In this document: positions 33,601 through 42,840 of the stretch, one piece after another
Layout: each line of letters opens with the position of its first letter
Position numbering within the stretch: position 1 is the stretch's first letter
NCBI GenBank assembly: GCA_902588515.1
Contig: CACIPP010000001.1
Coordinates: forward strand, 124,001 to 188,000
Reading direction: 5' to 3'
DNA length: 64,000 bases
Origin: GCA-002704185 sp902588515
Lineage (GTDB): Bacteria > Pseudomonadota > Alphaproteobacteria > Pelagibacterales > Pelagibacteraceae
Program-made: the position numbers and the translations under genes
The notes under the pieces: model-generated
Databases searched by the model: none
Seen by the model: the letters and a program-made list of their open reading frames with translations, nothing else
Told to the model about the DNA's origin: nothing

Positions 33601-36062
33601 TATAGTTCTAATGATTTAAGAATATGAAAAGGATTTTCAGGTTTTTTTTTATCTTTTTTTGCTGTAACTTTTTTTGGAAAATATCTAAATTGCTCAATAT
33701 TATCTTTAATTATTAGTTTATAATTCAGTTCTCCCATTAATATTTTAAAGTTTTCTTTATTACACCCTAATAAATTTAATACTGAAGAATTTAATTCAAA
33801 AATATCCTTTTTTTTATTGTTCATAATCGTCACAAATAATCTCTCTAATATATCTATTCTTATAATAACGTTTTTAAAAGACTCAAAACCACAAATTAAT
33901 AAGTATTTTTTATCTTTATTTTTAAAATTTGTTAAAAAATTTAAACCGAAAGCTGGATATTCTTTGTTTTTGCTTTCATAAAAACATGTCCATAATATTG
34001 ATTTTATTTTTATCGCGTTTGGTCTTATCATTCTAGGTTGATAAATATGATATCTTCCAATCTTAACACCAAAACTTCTTAAAATTTTTCTATCTTCTTG
34101 ATTTAATGATTTTATTTCTTCACTTACTTTTTCTCTTTTTAATACTCCATTATTTTCAAATAATTGATAGCATAATCCCCGTATAGTCCTATTTTCAACC
34201 TTAGGATCACGTATTTTTAAAAGATCTGATAAGTAATAATTTTTTTTTGTATCTACCCATTCTTTAAGAAACCAAATTAATTCATTTTGAAATTTTAAAT
34301 CTAGTGCTTCATCGGCAAATATTTTGATATTAGGGTTTAAATAATCTTTTCCTGGTTTTAATTCAGCAATTTTTTCATTTTCAAACAAAATATTACAATT
34401 AGGGTCCAATGATAGTTTATCAGAGTTGTTTATTATATCTTTACATCTTTCTTGTAACTCTGTTGAAGCACCACTTTTTGCGGCTTTCCTCATAGATTTT
34501 ATGTCTGATTGTAAATTATTCTTAGAGTAATCTAGTTCAATTTTTAGACCATTTAACTTACCAACTAATTGTCCATTAATGATAATTTCATTTTTTTCGT
34601 TTATGTTAGTTTCTAATTTAATATCTTGTTTTAGATTTCTTGATAAAATACTTATCCTTTTGTCTATAAAACTTTTTGATAATTCGTTATGTAATTTATC
34701 GGATAATCTATCTTCGATATCTTTTGTTCTTGCTATCCAATAGTCTGAATTTTCAACCCAATTTCTTTTATTTGAGACGTAAGACCAAGTTCTTACATAA
34801 GAAATTCTATTTGCAAGCGCATCAATATTTCCCTCATAATTATCAAGACCTTTTAATTGCAGTTTCATCCAATCATTAGGAATTCTGTTTTTATTCGAGA
34901 CTAGAAAATTAAAAACCTTTTTAATAATTTCAGTATGTTCATTGTATGAACTTTTAGTAAAATCGGGTATTTGACAGCACTCCCATAAGACTTCTAAAAA
35001 TTGATGGTCATCGTATATTTTAAAATTATCGTCGTTATAAATAAAATTTCGTAATATATTTTCATCTAATAAATCTTTATTTCTTTTTAAAAAGTCAAGG
35101 TTAGGTTTTTTATTTAATGAAGAAATCAAATCAGACTTTGTTTTAAAACTTAGTTGATTGTTCCTCCAATATATATTTGTTATATCATCGAACAAGTGAC
35201 TTTCTAACTTCTCAATTTGATCATCATTAAGTTGTTCACAGTTACCTGTTATCCCAAAAGTGCCGTCGTTTTTGAATCTCCCAGCCCTTCCACTAATTTG
35301 ACCTATCTCACTATTCCTCAATTTTCTAACTTCCTTACCGTCAAATTTTTTAAGGCTACTAAAACTTATATGGTCAATATCCATATTTATTCCCATGCCA
35401 ATTGCATCAGTTGCTACTAGAAAATCAACATCACCTGATTGATATAATTTTACTTGTGAATTTCTTGTCTTTGGACTTAAGGATCCCATTACAATTGCTG
35501 CACCACCTCTTTGTCTTCGAACAAATTCAGCTAGAGCATAAACTTCATCTATTGAAAATGCGATTAAGGCACTTCGCGGCTGTATTCTTGAAATTTTCTT
35601 ATATCCTGAATAAGAAAGTTTTGACAATCTCTCTCTATGAATAAATTCACAATTTGGTACAAGTTGTTTAATAACATTTTTAATAATGTTTGAACCTAAA
35701 AATAAAGTTAATTTATCCCCTCTAATATCAATTAATCTATCAGTAAAAATATGACCTCTCTCAGGATCAGCACACATTTGAATTTCGTCAATCGCGACAA
35801 ATTCAAAATTAATATCTAAAGGGATAGACTCTACAGTACATAGATAATAATCGGCGCCTGGAGGTATAATTTTTTCCTCCCCTGTAATCAATGCAACTCT
35901 CTCTTTGCCGACTTTTGATGAAACTTTATCGTATACTTCACGCGCAAGAAGTCTTAGAGGAAAACCAATAACGCCGTTGGCGTGTTCCATCATTCTCTCA
36001 ATTGCCATATGAGTTTTACCGGTATTAGTCGGTCCTAATATTGCTAAAATTTTTTGATTCAT
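33600..36062 (-). CDS. SUV3-like DEAD/H helicase
   Basis: A superfamily 2 helicase related to mitochondrial SUV3. Walker A is ILGPTNTGKTHMAIERM (about residues 7-23), the DExH-type box is VAIDEIQMC near 91-97, and motifs III to VI include MGSLSPKTRNSQV, VATDAIGMGINMDI and GQISGRAGR. A long C-terminal region (from about 330) is alphaproteobacterial-specific in type and poorly characterised. SUV3 unwinds RNA for degradation; that role here is an inference. Length of 820 residues is a little short for the family (about 900-1000). The order helicase-fdxA-carD is conserved in alphaproteobacteria. Confidence 0.88.
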   Translation of the reverse strand: MNQKILAILGPTNTGKTHMAIERMMEHANGVIGFPLRLLAREVYDKVSSKVGKERVALITGEEKIIPPGADYYLCTVESIPLDINFEFVAIDEIQMCADPERGHIFTDRLIDIRGDKLTLFLGSNIIKNVIKQLVPNCEFIHRERLSKLSYSGYKKISRIQPRSALIAFSIDEVYALAEFVRRQRGGAAIVMGSLSPKTRNSQVKLYQSGDVDFLVATDAIGMGINMDIDHISFSSLKKFDGKEVRKLRNSEIGQISGRAGRFKNDGTFGITGNCEQLNDDQIEKLESHLFDDITNIYWRNNQLSFKTKSDLISSLNKKPNLDFLKRNKDLLDENILRNFIYNDDNFKIYDDHQFLEVLWECCQIPDFTKSSYNEHTEIIKKVFNFLVSNKNRIPNDWMKLQLKGLDNYEGNIDALANRISYVRTWSYVSNKRNWVENSDYWIARTKDIEDRLSDKLHNELSKSFIDKRISILSRNLKQDIKLETNINEKNEIIINGQLVGKLNGLKIELDYSKNNLQSDIKSMRKAAKSGASTELQERCKDIINNSDKLSLDPNCNILFENEKIAELKPGKDYLNPNIKIFADEALDLKFQNELIWFLKEWVDTKKNYYLSDLLKIRDPKVENRTIRGLCYQLFENNGVLKREKVSEEIKSLNQEDRKILRSFGVKIGRYHIYQPRMIRPNAIKIKSILWTCFYESKNKEYPAFGLNFLTNFKNKDKKYLLICGFESFKNVIIRIDILERLFVTIMNNKKKDIFELNSSVLNLLGCNKENFKILMGELNYKLIIKDNIEQFRYFPKKVTAKKDKKKPENPFHILKSLEL

Positions 36063-36105
36063 GATATATGGTCCCTAAAATATTTAGCTACTACATTTTG
36101 AATTT

Positions 36106-36162
36106 AATAAGAACAAATTAAGGATAAATCATGACCGAATCAATAGGAAAAATGTTCTTATT
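36106..36162. repeat. 10-base inverted repeat before the helicase gene
   Basis: AATAAGAACA (36106-36115) and TGTTCTTATT (36153-36162) are perfect reverse complements with 37 bases between them. They flank most of the 95-base region between the NlpC/P60 stop and the helicase start. Neither arm can be extended. The pair might be an operator or a large stem; chance is not excluded in such AT-rich DNA. Confidence 0.45.
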
Positions 36163-36901
36163 TTAGCTTATATCTTTTTATTGCAAGTAAACTTAAACGC
36201 TTTTTTTGCAGTTTATTAATAATAACATTAATCTTAGAGACAATAACCTTTTTTTTAGGTCCATAGGCGTGAATTAAAAATTTCTTATTTAAAGCTAAAC
36301 CAACATGACCTTTCCAAAAAAAAAGATCTCCCTTTCGTACTTTATCAATACTTATTTTATTTTTAATAAATTTAATTTGATCTTTTGTGTCCCTTGGAAA
36401 AAACTGACCATTTAATTTGTAAATAGATTGTACCATCCCTGAGCAGTCTACACCATTAATAGAAATTCCACCCCAGAGGTATTTAGTACCCCGAAAAAAT
36501 TTTAAAAAACTCAAAGGTTTAATTACCTTCTTTTTTAAACATAATATGTCTTTGTTTTTTATCAAAAATTTATCTGCGTGACTAAATTTTTTATCAATTT
36601 TTTTTACTTCAATTTTTGAACCAAAATACAAATAGCCATTTTTAACTATTTTTTTATTTTTTTTTTTATATCTAAATGCTTTTTTCGATACAATTTGATG
36701 AGTTGGATTATTTTTACATTTTAGAATTTTTTTTGTTTTAATAAAACCTAAATAATTGTCATATGTTGTTTTTATATGATATCTACCGACTTTTTTATTT
36801 ATGATAGAAAAAGTTTCTCCATATAATAATTGAGAAGCAATTTTATTATTTTTGTCGTATAAATTTAAAATTTTAGAATTATGGGTATATTTGCTACTCA
36901 T
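36158..36901 (-). CDS. NlpC/P60 peptidoglycan endopeptidase with SH3-like region
   Basis: A 247-residue protein. The N-terminal half is an SH3b-like wall-targeting region (KIASQLLYGETFSIINKKVG, YDNYLGFIKTKKI). The C-terminal NlpC/P60 domain has the nucleophile in SINGVDCSGMVQSIY, then RGDLFFWKGHVGLAL with the catalytic His, and FLIHAYGPKKKV with the third polar residue. Such enzymes cut D-Glu-diaminopimelate bonds in stem peptides. No signal peptide is visible, which is common in this alphaproteobacterial group and suggests recycling in the cytoplasm. It overlaps the adjacent MFS gene by 8 bases. Confidence 0.87.
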   Translation of the reverse strand: MSSKYTHNSKILNLYDKNNKIASQLLYGETFSIINKKVGRYHIKTTYDNYLGFIKTKKILKCKNNPTHQIVSKKAFRYKKKNKKIVKNGYLYFGSKIEVKKIDKKFSHADKFLIKNKDILCLKKKVIKPLSFLKFFRGTKYLWGGISINGVDCSGMVQSIYKLNGQFFPRDTKDQIKFIKNKISIDKVRKGDLFFWKGHVGLALNKKFLIHAYGPKKKVIVSKINVIINKLQKKRLSLLAIKRYKLK

Positions 36902-38468
36902 TAGTTTTATATTTAGTTTTTTGTATGACTAAAACTGAGAGTATAGGTATTGTTAAAGTAATAATAAATACTATTAAAATTAGTATTCCAAGTTCAGAAT
37001 AGTCTGAATTTATTAAAGTCTTATCATTTATTTTATCTTTTACTTCCCTGGTAACGACAAAAATTTCATTCAAGTATTTTGTAAATAGATTACTAAAACT
37101 CAAGGCTAAATTAGTAAATGATGCAAATACAGCAAAAAAAGTAGCTTTAAGATTGCTTGGTGCATTTTTTGCTATCCATGCAAGCAAAGGTATCATTGAT
37201 ACTTGACCAAGCGGAGACTCAATTGCAGTGTTAATTATGGCAATAAATCTTGCATCAACAATACCCATTGTTTTTTGAGATGTCCAATCATGAAGGCCAT
37301 AATACATAGCTAAGCTTGGCAATATTAAAATTGAATTTAAAATAGATAGTATTACAATGATTTTTGCTATTGAATTATTTGCCATGAAATTTCTAAATAT
37401 TAAAATACCAAACATAGTAAGTATTGATGCTAATAGTGCCAATATAGAAAAAAATTTTTGATCGAATTTTAAAATATCAATTTCAAACCAGCTTAATCCT
37501 ATTCCTACATTTGGCATAGATCTAAAAATAAAAATAATCAAAGCTGTACCAACTATGATTTTTTTTGCTTCATCTGTCATAAATTTACAGAGATTTTTCA
37601 TTAAGAAAGTCACTATTGATATAGAGCCTATAAAGATTATTTCTTGAGAATATTTAAAATCAATTATTCCAGTAAAAATTATAAATATTACAAAGACAAA
37701 ACTTCCAATTATGATATTCAAATTTGGCTTAGGTTGAAATTGAACTTTTCTCTTTATTAGTAATTTATTTGAAATAATTACGCCTAATATAGAAATTAAA
37801 GGTACAATTAAAGCAAAAAGATATATCTTGCCATATACAATAAGCTTCTCAGATTGCCCTAATGCCTCTATGTTTTTAAAAAAAAAGATATTAATTCCTC
37901 CAACAAGTACAGTACCGCCAATAATAAAAAATCTTCCCAATGTTTGCATAGTTGTATGCATGGACTTGATTTCAAGACTCGCAAAATTTTCCCCATTATT
38001 TTTTTTTTCTGGTATTGCTTCAACTGTCATTGCGTCTGCTACGACATCTTGCAAAACAAATCCAACTGGAGCTAATATTGAACTAATCACAAACCACACT
38101 TCAAGTGAAAGATACTTATTAAAATAATCCTCAGCAGATATAATTCCAAACATAATCAAAAAACTTAAAGATATTAGAAATGCACCAACAAGAACAAAGT
38201 AATTTTTTCTTTTCCAAGCAAGATCTACTAAATGACCTACAGGCATTTTTAGAGCCCAAGGTAAAGTAATCCAAAACCCCAAAGATGCTATAAAGCTAGC
38301 AGATAAATTTAAGTATTCTTTGACATAAAAAGTTCCTACTATACTTGTCATTCCTGAAGTACCAGCTGCCAAGTAAATTAGTAGCGGAGGTAAAAAAGAT
38401 AATCTGAGTTCATCAATTATTTTTTTTAAAGAGAAAAAAAATGGATTATTAATTAACTTTAAATACAC
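36894..38468 (-). CDS. MFS transporter
   Basis: A 524-residue polytopic protein with about 12 membrane segments. The start LPPLLIYLAAGTSGMTSIVG and FWITLPWALKMPVGHLVDL resembles the folate-biopterin/BT1-like and AmpG-like branches of the major facilitator superfamily, with a mid-protein QDVVADAMTVEAIPE block that is strongly conserved in these branches. The substrate cannot be read from sequence. Overlap with the NlpC/P60 gene hints at a peptidoglycan-fragment link, but folate uptake is an alternative. It overlaps the zinc-ribbon gene by 20 bases. Confidence 0.75.
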   Translation of the reverse strand: MYLKLINNPFFFSLKKIIDELRLSFLPPLLIYLAAGTSGMTSIVGTFYVKEYLNLSASFIASLGFWITLPWALKMPVGHLVDLAWKRKNYFVLVGAFLISLSFLIMFGIISAEDYFNKYLSLEVWFVISSILAPVGFVLQDVVADAMTVEAIPEKKNNGENFASLEIKSMHTTMQTLGRFFIIGGTVLVGGINIFFFKNIEALGQSEKLIVYGKIYLFALIVPLISILGVIISNKLLIKRKVQFQPKPNLNIIIGSFVFVIFIIFTGIIDFKYSQEIIFIGSISIVTFLMKNLCKFMTDEAKKIIVGTALIIFIFRSMPNVGIGLSWFEIDILKFDQKFFSILALLASILTMFGILIFRNFMANNSIAKIIVILSILNSILILPSLAMYYGLHDWTSQKTMGIVDARFIAIINTAIESPLGQVSMIPLLAWIAKNAPSNLKATFFAVFASFTNLALSFSNLFTKYLNEIFVVTREVKDKINDKTLINSDYSELGILILIVFIITLTIPILSVLVIQKTKYKTNE

Positions 38469-38853
38469 CGGTTAAAATTTCCAATAAGTATTTAAAATTA
38501 ACAGAAATAATTTCATTCATAATTTCAACCGAGAGATAAAAACTTTCCATTTTCGGGAAACTATTTAATATTTCTTTCTCAAAAATAATCATTATTCCAT
38601 AAAAAGATAAAAAGAATATTACAAAAACAAAAATATAATTTATTAAACTTTTAGGTTTATTAGTATTTGTTATATTTAAATTCTTGATTTTAGATGGATT
38701 AATTTGTTTTTTGTCAGAAATAATTTTGTTGTTTTTAAAATCTTGATACCATTCTTTTCCACATAAAGAGCATTGGACTAAAGTATTTTTTTTTGGTAGT
38801 TCAGAGTCTGGGATATCAAATTCATAGGATTTACACTCACATATTATAATCAT
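38449..38853 (-). CDS. zinc-ribbon membrane protein (MJ0042 type)
   Basis: A 134-residue protein with an N-terminal zinc ribbon (MIIICECKSYEF, then VQCSLCGKEWYQ) of the MJ0042 type found at the start of many alphaproteobacterial membrane proteins, and one membrane segment at about residues 70-92. The first knuckle reads C-E-C rather than the usual CPxC, one residue short. Function is unknown; related proteins sit near cell-division genes in other genomes. It is the first gene of this minus-strand run. Confidence 0.7.
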   Translation of the reverse strand: MIIICECKSYEFDIPDSELPKKNTLVQCSLCGKEWYQDFKNNKIISDKKQINPSKIKNLNITNTNKPKSLINYIFVFVIFFLSFYGIMIIFEKEILNSFPKMESFYLSVEIMNEIISVNFKYLLEILTGVFKVN

Positions 38854-38896
38854 AAATTTTATAGATCTATATACAATTTACTGTAATAGTTGTCAT

Positions 38897-39655
38897 ATGG
38901 AAATTTTACAATATTTAGATATTAATTTCATTCTATTTATCTTTCTTATATTTGCATTAGCAGGACTTATTAAAGGTGTTATAGGAGTTGGCTTACCAAC
39001 AGTATCACTTGCGTTATTAAGTTTTATTTTGGATATTAAAGAAAGTATTGCAATAGTTTTAATTCCAATAATTTTAACAAACTTTTATCAGATGATTGAT
39101 GGAAAATACTTAAAGGATATCATAAAAGATACGAAATATTTTTTACTTTTCTCTATAATTTCAATAGCCCCAGGATTTTTGCTATTAGTTTACTTTAATT
39201 CAAAAATTATATTGGGAATTCTATCTTTATTACTGATTCTAAATTCTATTATTTCTCTATCCAAAAATACCATAAAAATTAAAAAACCAAAAAATATACT
39301 GAATCAAATATGGATCGGTATATTGACTGGCTTTTCAACAGGCATTTGTTCAATCTATACAATGCCATTAGTTTTGATGTTGCAGTCTTTAAGTTACACA
39401 AAAGATAAAATCATTCAGTTTATGGGTATTACATTTTTTCTATTTTCTTCTATTCAGATTATTTTGTTTTATTCACAAGCAATGATAAATACAAAAACAC
39501 TAACGTATTCTATATTTTCTATTATTCCTATATTTACAGGACTAGTGATCGGTAATCTTATAAGAAAAAGAATCAGTGAAACTGTCTTTAAAAATTTATT
39601 TAATTCGATGCTATTAATTATGGGATTAGTAATTTTTGCGAGAATTATTACTTAG
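38897..39655 (+). CDS. TauE/SafE-family membrane carrier
   Basis: A 252-residue protein with about 8 membrane segments and the TauE/SafE (sulfite exporter) pattern: FALAGLIKGVIGVGLPTVSLALLS at the start, and GILTGFSTGICSIYTMPLVL as the second inverted repeat. Members move sulfite, sulfoacetate and other organosulfur compounds; the true substrate here is not known. It stands alone on the plus strand, 43 bases from the divergent zinc-ribbon gene, and its stop overlaps the EF-hand gene by 8 bases. Confidence 0.88.
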   Translation: MEILQYLDINFILFIFLIFALAGLIKGVIGVGLPTVSLALLSFILDIKESIAIVLIPIILTNFYQMIDGKYLKDIIKDTKYFLLFSIISIAPGFLLLVYFNSKIILGILSLLLILNSIISLSKNTIKIKKPKNILNQIWIGILTGFSTGICSIYTMPLVLMLQSLSYTKDKIIQFMGITFFLFSSIQIILFYSQAMINTKTLTYSIFSIIPIFTGLVIGNLIRKRISETVFKNLFNSMLLIMGLVIFARIIT

Positions 39656-39956
39656 GTTTTTTCTTCATTTTTTCTCTATAAGCTTTTTCTTCAGCTTTGG
39701 AGATTTTACCATCATTATTGGTGTCGATTTTTTTCAATAAGGCTAGTCTTTGTTTGTTAATTTTTTCAGCAAATTTTTTTCTTTCTGCTGGGGTAATTTT
39801 TCCATCTTTATTCTCATCAACAGCATCAAATCTAGCTTCTAGAACTTTTATATTTTTATCTAAAAATTCTTTTTTTGTAATTGTTTTATCGTGATTTTTA
39901 GCATTCGATATGGAAGATATAAAAAATGCAAAAATTAAAACTAAAAAAAGTTTCAT
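39648..39956 (-). CDS. secreted EF-hand calcium-binding protein
   Basis: A small exported protein. I take the ATG at 39956, preceded by AGAGG, over an in-frame one at 39983; this gives 102 residues with signal peptide MKLFLVLIFAFFISSISNA. Two canonical EF-hand loops follow: DAVDENKDGKITPAE and DTNNDGKISKAEE, both with D-x-D/N-x-D-G-x-I and the closing Glu. The tail is Lys-rich. Calcium buffering or sensing in the periplasm is likely but not shown. It lies downstream of the ampG-like gene on the same strand. Confidence 0.88.
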   Translation of the reverse strand: MKLFLVLIFAFFISSISNAKNHDKTITKKEFLDKNIKVLEARFDAVDENKDGKITPAERKKFAEKINKQRLALLKKIDTNNDGKISKAEEKAYREKMKKKPK

Positions 39957-39995
39957 AAATAGACCTCTAACATTCGTATTCAAAAATGTAAAATG

Positions 39996-41462
39996 TCATT
40001 TTTTACTTATTTGAATATTGTTAATAAAAAGTATTAAAAATATGACTGGCAAACCTATTACTGCCGAAATAATGAAAAAAAATGGATATCCAACCACATT
40101 AACTAACAAACCTGAATATCCAGCAATTAATTTTGGTATAAATAACATTAATGAGCTAAATAATGCATACTGAGTTGCGGTAAATTTTATAGAGGTTATG
40201 GAGGATAAAAAAACTATAAAAGCTGCACCAGCAAATCCACTTGCAATATTATCGGCAATTATTACAGACGCTAATAAAAAAGTATCAGTCTCACTTATAG
40301 CCAATATTGCAAACAAAATATTTGTTAAAGCTGCAATGATAGAACCAATAAGTAGCGCTCTTAGTGCACCAAAATTCATTGCAAATATCCCTCCTAATAT
40401 TCCCCCAGAAATAGTTGCAAACAACCCTAAAAATTTTGAAAAAAATGCAATATCTTTTAATGTGTAACCTTTTTCAACATAGAAAATATTCGCCATTACC
40501 CCCATTACAATGTCGGAAATTCTGTATAACGAAATTAATAATAAAATAAAAATTGCTAATTTGTTATATCTTTTAACAAAATCTAAGATGGGATGTATGT
40601 AAGCAATCTTTGCTTTATCTGTTTTTATAAAATTGATTTTGACGTAAATATTTAACAACAATATCATTGAAATAAATGAAATTAAAATTTTTATAAGATC
40701 ATATGAAAAATTTAATAATTTATTTTCATAAGATAAATCAGGAAAATTAAGATAAATAATAAAAAATATTATTATTGATGTTAAAACTGAAAATACAAAT
40801 TTAATTTGATCAATAATTGTACCTGTTATTTTTCTTTTTATATTTGGTTCTTTGGATAATATGGTAGTGACAATACCAATAATCATAAATAACGCCATAA
40901 TTCTATATACAAATTGCCAGCTATCTAATAAATATGTTTCGCCTGACTGTATTGAAACAATCCATAGACTACCAGCACCAGATACTATCATCGCGATTCT
41001 ATAACCAGCCAAGTACATAGAGGACAATGCCCCTTGAAGTTTTTGACTTACTGATTCTATCCTGAATGCATCAATAACAATATCTTGTGTTGCACTAGAA
41101 AATGCAATTAATATGAAAGATATTACCATAAAAAATAAACTTAAGTTTGGATCTGAAAAAGACGCCAAAAGAAGAGAAAAAATAATCATTATTTGAGAAA
41201 AGAATAACCACGATTTTCTATGACCGAAATTATCAGAAAATGGTAATTTAAAATGATCTACTATTGGTGTCCAAAGAAATTTAAAGGAATAGGCAAAACC
41301 AACCCAGCTAAAGAGTGTAATCGTGCTTCTTTCAATATCAGCTTTTGTTAACCAAACCGAGAGAGTAGAGAAAACAAGAAGCAACGGTAACCCTGCAGAA
41401 AAACCCAGAAAAAACATTCTTATAGATCTTTGATCAATAAGATATTTAAATTTGGACTTCAT
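39996..41462 (-). CDS. ampG: AmpG-like muropeptide transporter
   Basis: An MFS permease that imports anhydromuropeptides for cell-wall recycling. The start MKSKFKYLIDQRSIRMFFLGFSAGLPLLL and the sequence FKFLWTPIVDHFKLP, with RKSWLFFSQ and SSATQDIVIDAFRIE, are hallmarks of AmpG. Length is 488 residues, about 12 or more membrane segments. No AmpC-type beta-lactamase or ampD is nearby; the NlpC/P60 enzyme three genes away could be part of the same recycling route. Confidence 0.88.
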   Translation of the reverse strand: MKSKFKYLIDQRSIRMFFLGFSAGLPLLLVFSTLSVWLTKADIERSTITLFSWVGFAYSFKFLWTPIVDHFKLPFSDNFGHRKSWLFFSQIMIIFSLLLASFSDPNLSLFFMVISFILIAFSSATQDIVIDAFRIESVSQKLQGALSSMYLAGYRIAMIVSGAGSLWIVSIQSGETYLLDSWQFVYRIMALFMIIGIVTTILSKEPNIKRKITGTIIDQIKFVFSVLTSIIIFFIIYLNFPDLSYENKLLNFSYDLIKILISFISMILLLNIYVKINFIKTDKAKIAYIHPILDFVKRYNKLAIFILLLISLYRISDIVMGVMANIFYVEKGYTLKDIAFFSKFLGLFATISGGILGGIFAMNFGALRALLIGSIIAALTNILFAILAISETDTFLLASVIIADNIASGFAGAAFIVFLSSITSIKFTATQYALFSSLMLFIPKLIAGYSGLLVNVVGYPFFFIISAVIGLPVIFLILFINNIQISKK

Positions 41463-41492
41463 TAATTAAACTGGTTTTTATTAATTTGTTTA

Positions 41493-42038
41493 TTACTTTA
41501 AAGACTTTGGACTATCACCCATACTATTTAAATAAGCAATAATATTCGCTCTATCCATTTCTTTTCTTAGCCCAGCAAATGCCATTTTAGTACCCTTTAT
41601 ATACTTTAAGGGTTTATGTAAAAAACCATTTAGCTCTTCATATGTCCAATTTTTGTTATAATTTTTTAGAGCAGCTGAATATTTAAAGCCGTCTAGGGAA
41701 CCTACTTTTCTGTCAACGACATTCCATAAAGCTGGCCCTATACGATTATCACCACCTTTTTGAATACTGTGACAAGCAGCACATTTTTTAAATATTTTTT
41801 CACCACTTTCTATGTTTGCAGACGCAAGTAATGGAGTTATTGGTTTTAAGCTTTCGACTACTTTTTTTGGTTTTAGAACTTTATTGTCATCAGTATTTTC
41901 TAAACCCTCAACTTTATATGCCGACTTTTCTAGCTTATCTACATTGTATATTGAGTTTGCTATTTCCTTAATTCCAATAAAAAGAAGCGCAACAATCAAT
42001 ACAGCTGCAGCGATTTTATTAAATTCAAAACTATCCAT
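41493..42038 (-). CDS. cycM: membrane-anchored cytochrome c
   Basis: A 181-residue class I cytochrome c with an N-terminal anchor (about residues 9-28), a spacer of about 65 residues and a single heme domain. The heme site is KKCAACHSIQKGG, the axial Met lies in GTKMAFAGL, and GPALWNVVDRKVGSLDGFKYS matches CycM/c552-type proteins. These pass electrons from the bc1 complex to cytochrome c oxidase. Gene symbol follows the Bradyrhizobium protein. Confidence 0.9.
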   Translation of the reverse strand: MDSFEFNKIAAAVLIVALLFIGIKEIANSIYNVDKLEKSAYKVEGLENTDDNKVLKPKKVVESLKPITPLLASANIESGEKIFKKCAACHSIQKGGDNRIGPALWNVVDRKVGSLDGFKYSAALKNYNKNWTYEELNGFLHKPLKYIKGTKMAFAGLRKEMDRANIIAYLNSMGDSPKSLK

Positions 42039-42114
42039 TTAAAGTTAATTCTTATATTATTTCATTTAATATTAAGAGTAAAATTTAAAGATATAGATGT
42101 CGCACTTATAAAAT

Positions 42115-42840
42115 ATGGAAAAATCAGTAATAATCATACCTTCTCATTTGAAAGCAAAAAGATTACCAAATAAACCATTATTGGATATAAATGGATTACC
42201 TTTAATATTGCATGTGCTAAAAAATTCACAGAAGTCAGATATTAAAAAAGTTTACGTTGCAACCCCAGATGATGAAATTTCAAATATTATAATTCAAAAT
42301 CAAGGTGAGGTAATAAAAACTGGAAATCATCATACCAATGGGACTGATAGAATTTTCGAAGCTTTAAACAAAATTCAAAATCAATATGACATCATTATAA
42401 ATATTCAAGGGGATATGCCAAATATAAATAAAAATACAATAAATAAATTAAATGAATTTATGATTAAAAATTCAAACATTGAAGTTGCTACTATCGCTGG
42501 GAATATTAAAATAGAAGATTATAATAACCGAAATGTTGTTAAAGTTAGAACATCCAAACCTTTAGATCATGTGCAATTTACCTCTGCTATTGACTTTTTT
42601 AGAACGTCAGAAAAAAATAATACTCATATTTATCATCATATTGGTATATATGCTTTTCGTAAAAGTATGCTTGAAAAATTCGTTAAATTTAAAAAATCTA
42701 AAAATGAAATTAGCCGCAGTCTAGAGCAAATGAGGTTGATTGATAACAATATTGATATAAAAATAGGGCTAACAAAAAATAATCCATTGAGTGTTGATAC
42801 TGAGGCGGATCTAAACAATATTAGAAAATTGCTAAAATGA
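42115..42840 (+). CDS. kdsB: 3-deoxy-manno-octulosonate cytidylyltransferase
   Basis: KdsB makes CMP-Kdo for lipopolysaccharide inner core synthesis. The nucleotidyltransferase start reads IIPSHLKAKRLPNKPLLDI, and VYVATPDDEI, NHTNGTDRI-like residues, INIQGDMPNI and YHHIGIYAFRKSMLEKF follow. Length is 241 residues. It shows that the cell makes Kdo-containing LPS. The stop overlaps the pheA start by 4 bases (ATGA). Confidence 0.94.
   Translation: MEKSVIIIPSHLKAKRLPNKPLLDINGLPLILHVLKNSQKSDIKKVYVATPDDEISNIIIQNQGEVIKTGNHHTNGTDRIFEALNKIQNQYDIIINIQGDMPNINKNTINKLNEFMIKNSNIEVATIAGNIKIEDYNNRNVVKVRTSKPLDHVQFTSAIDFFRTSEKNNTHIYHHIGIYAFRKSMLEKFVKFKKSKNEISRSLEQMRLIDNNIDIKIGLTKNNPLSVDTEADLNNIRKLLK

Noticed and set aside
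36131..36166. An 11-codon plus-strand ORF preceded by AAGGAT
   Set aside because: It runs into the 3' end of the opposing NlpC/P60 gene, no gene follows it on that strand, and its sequence has no attenuator or leader-peptide character.
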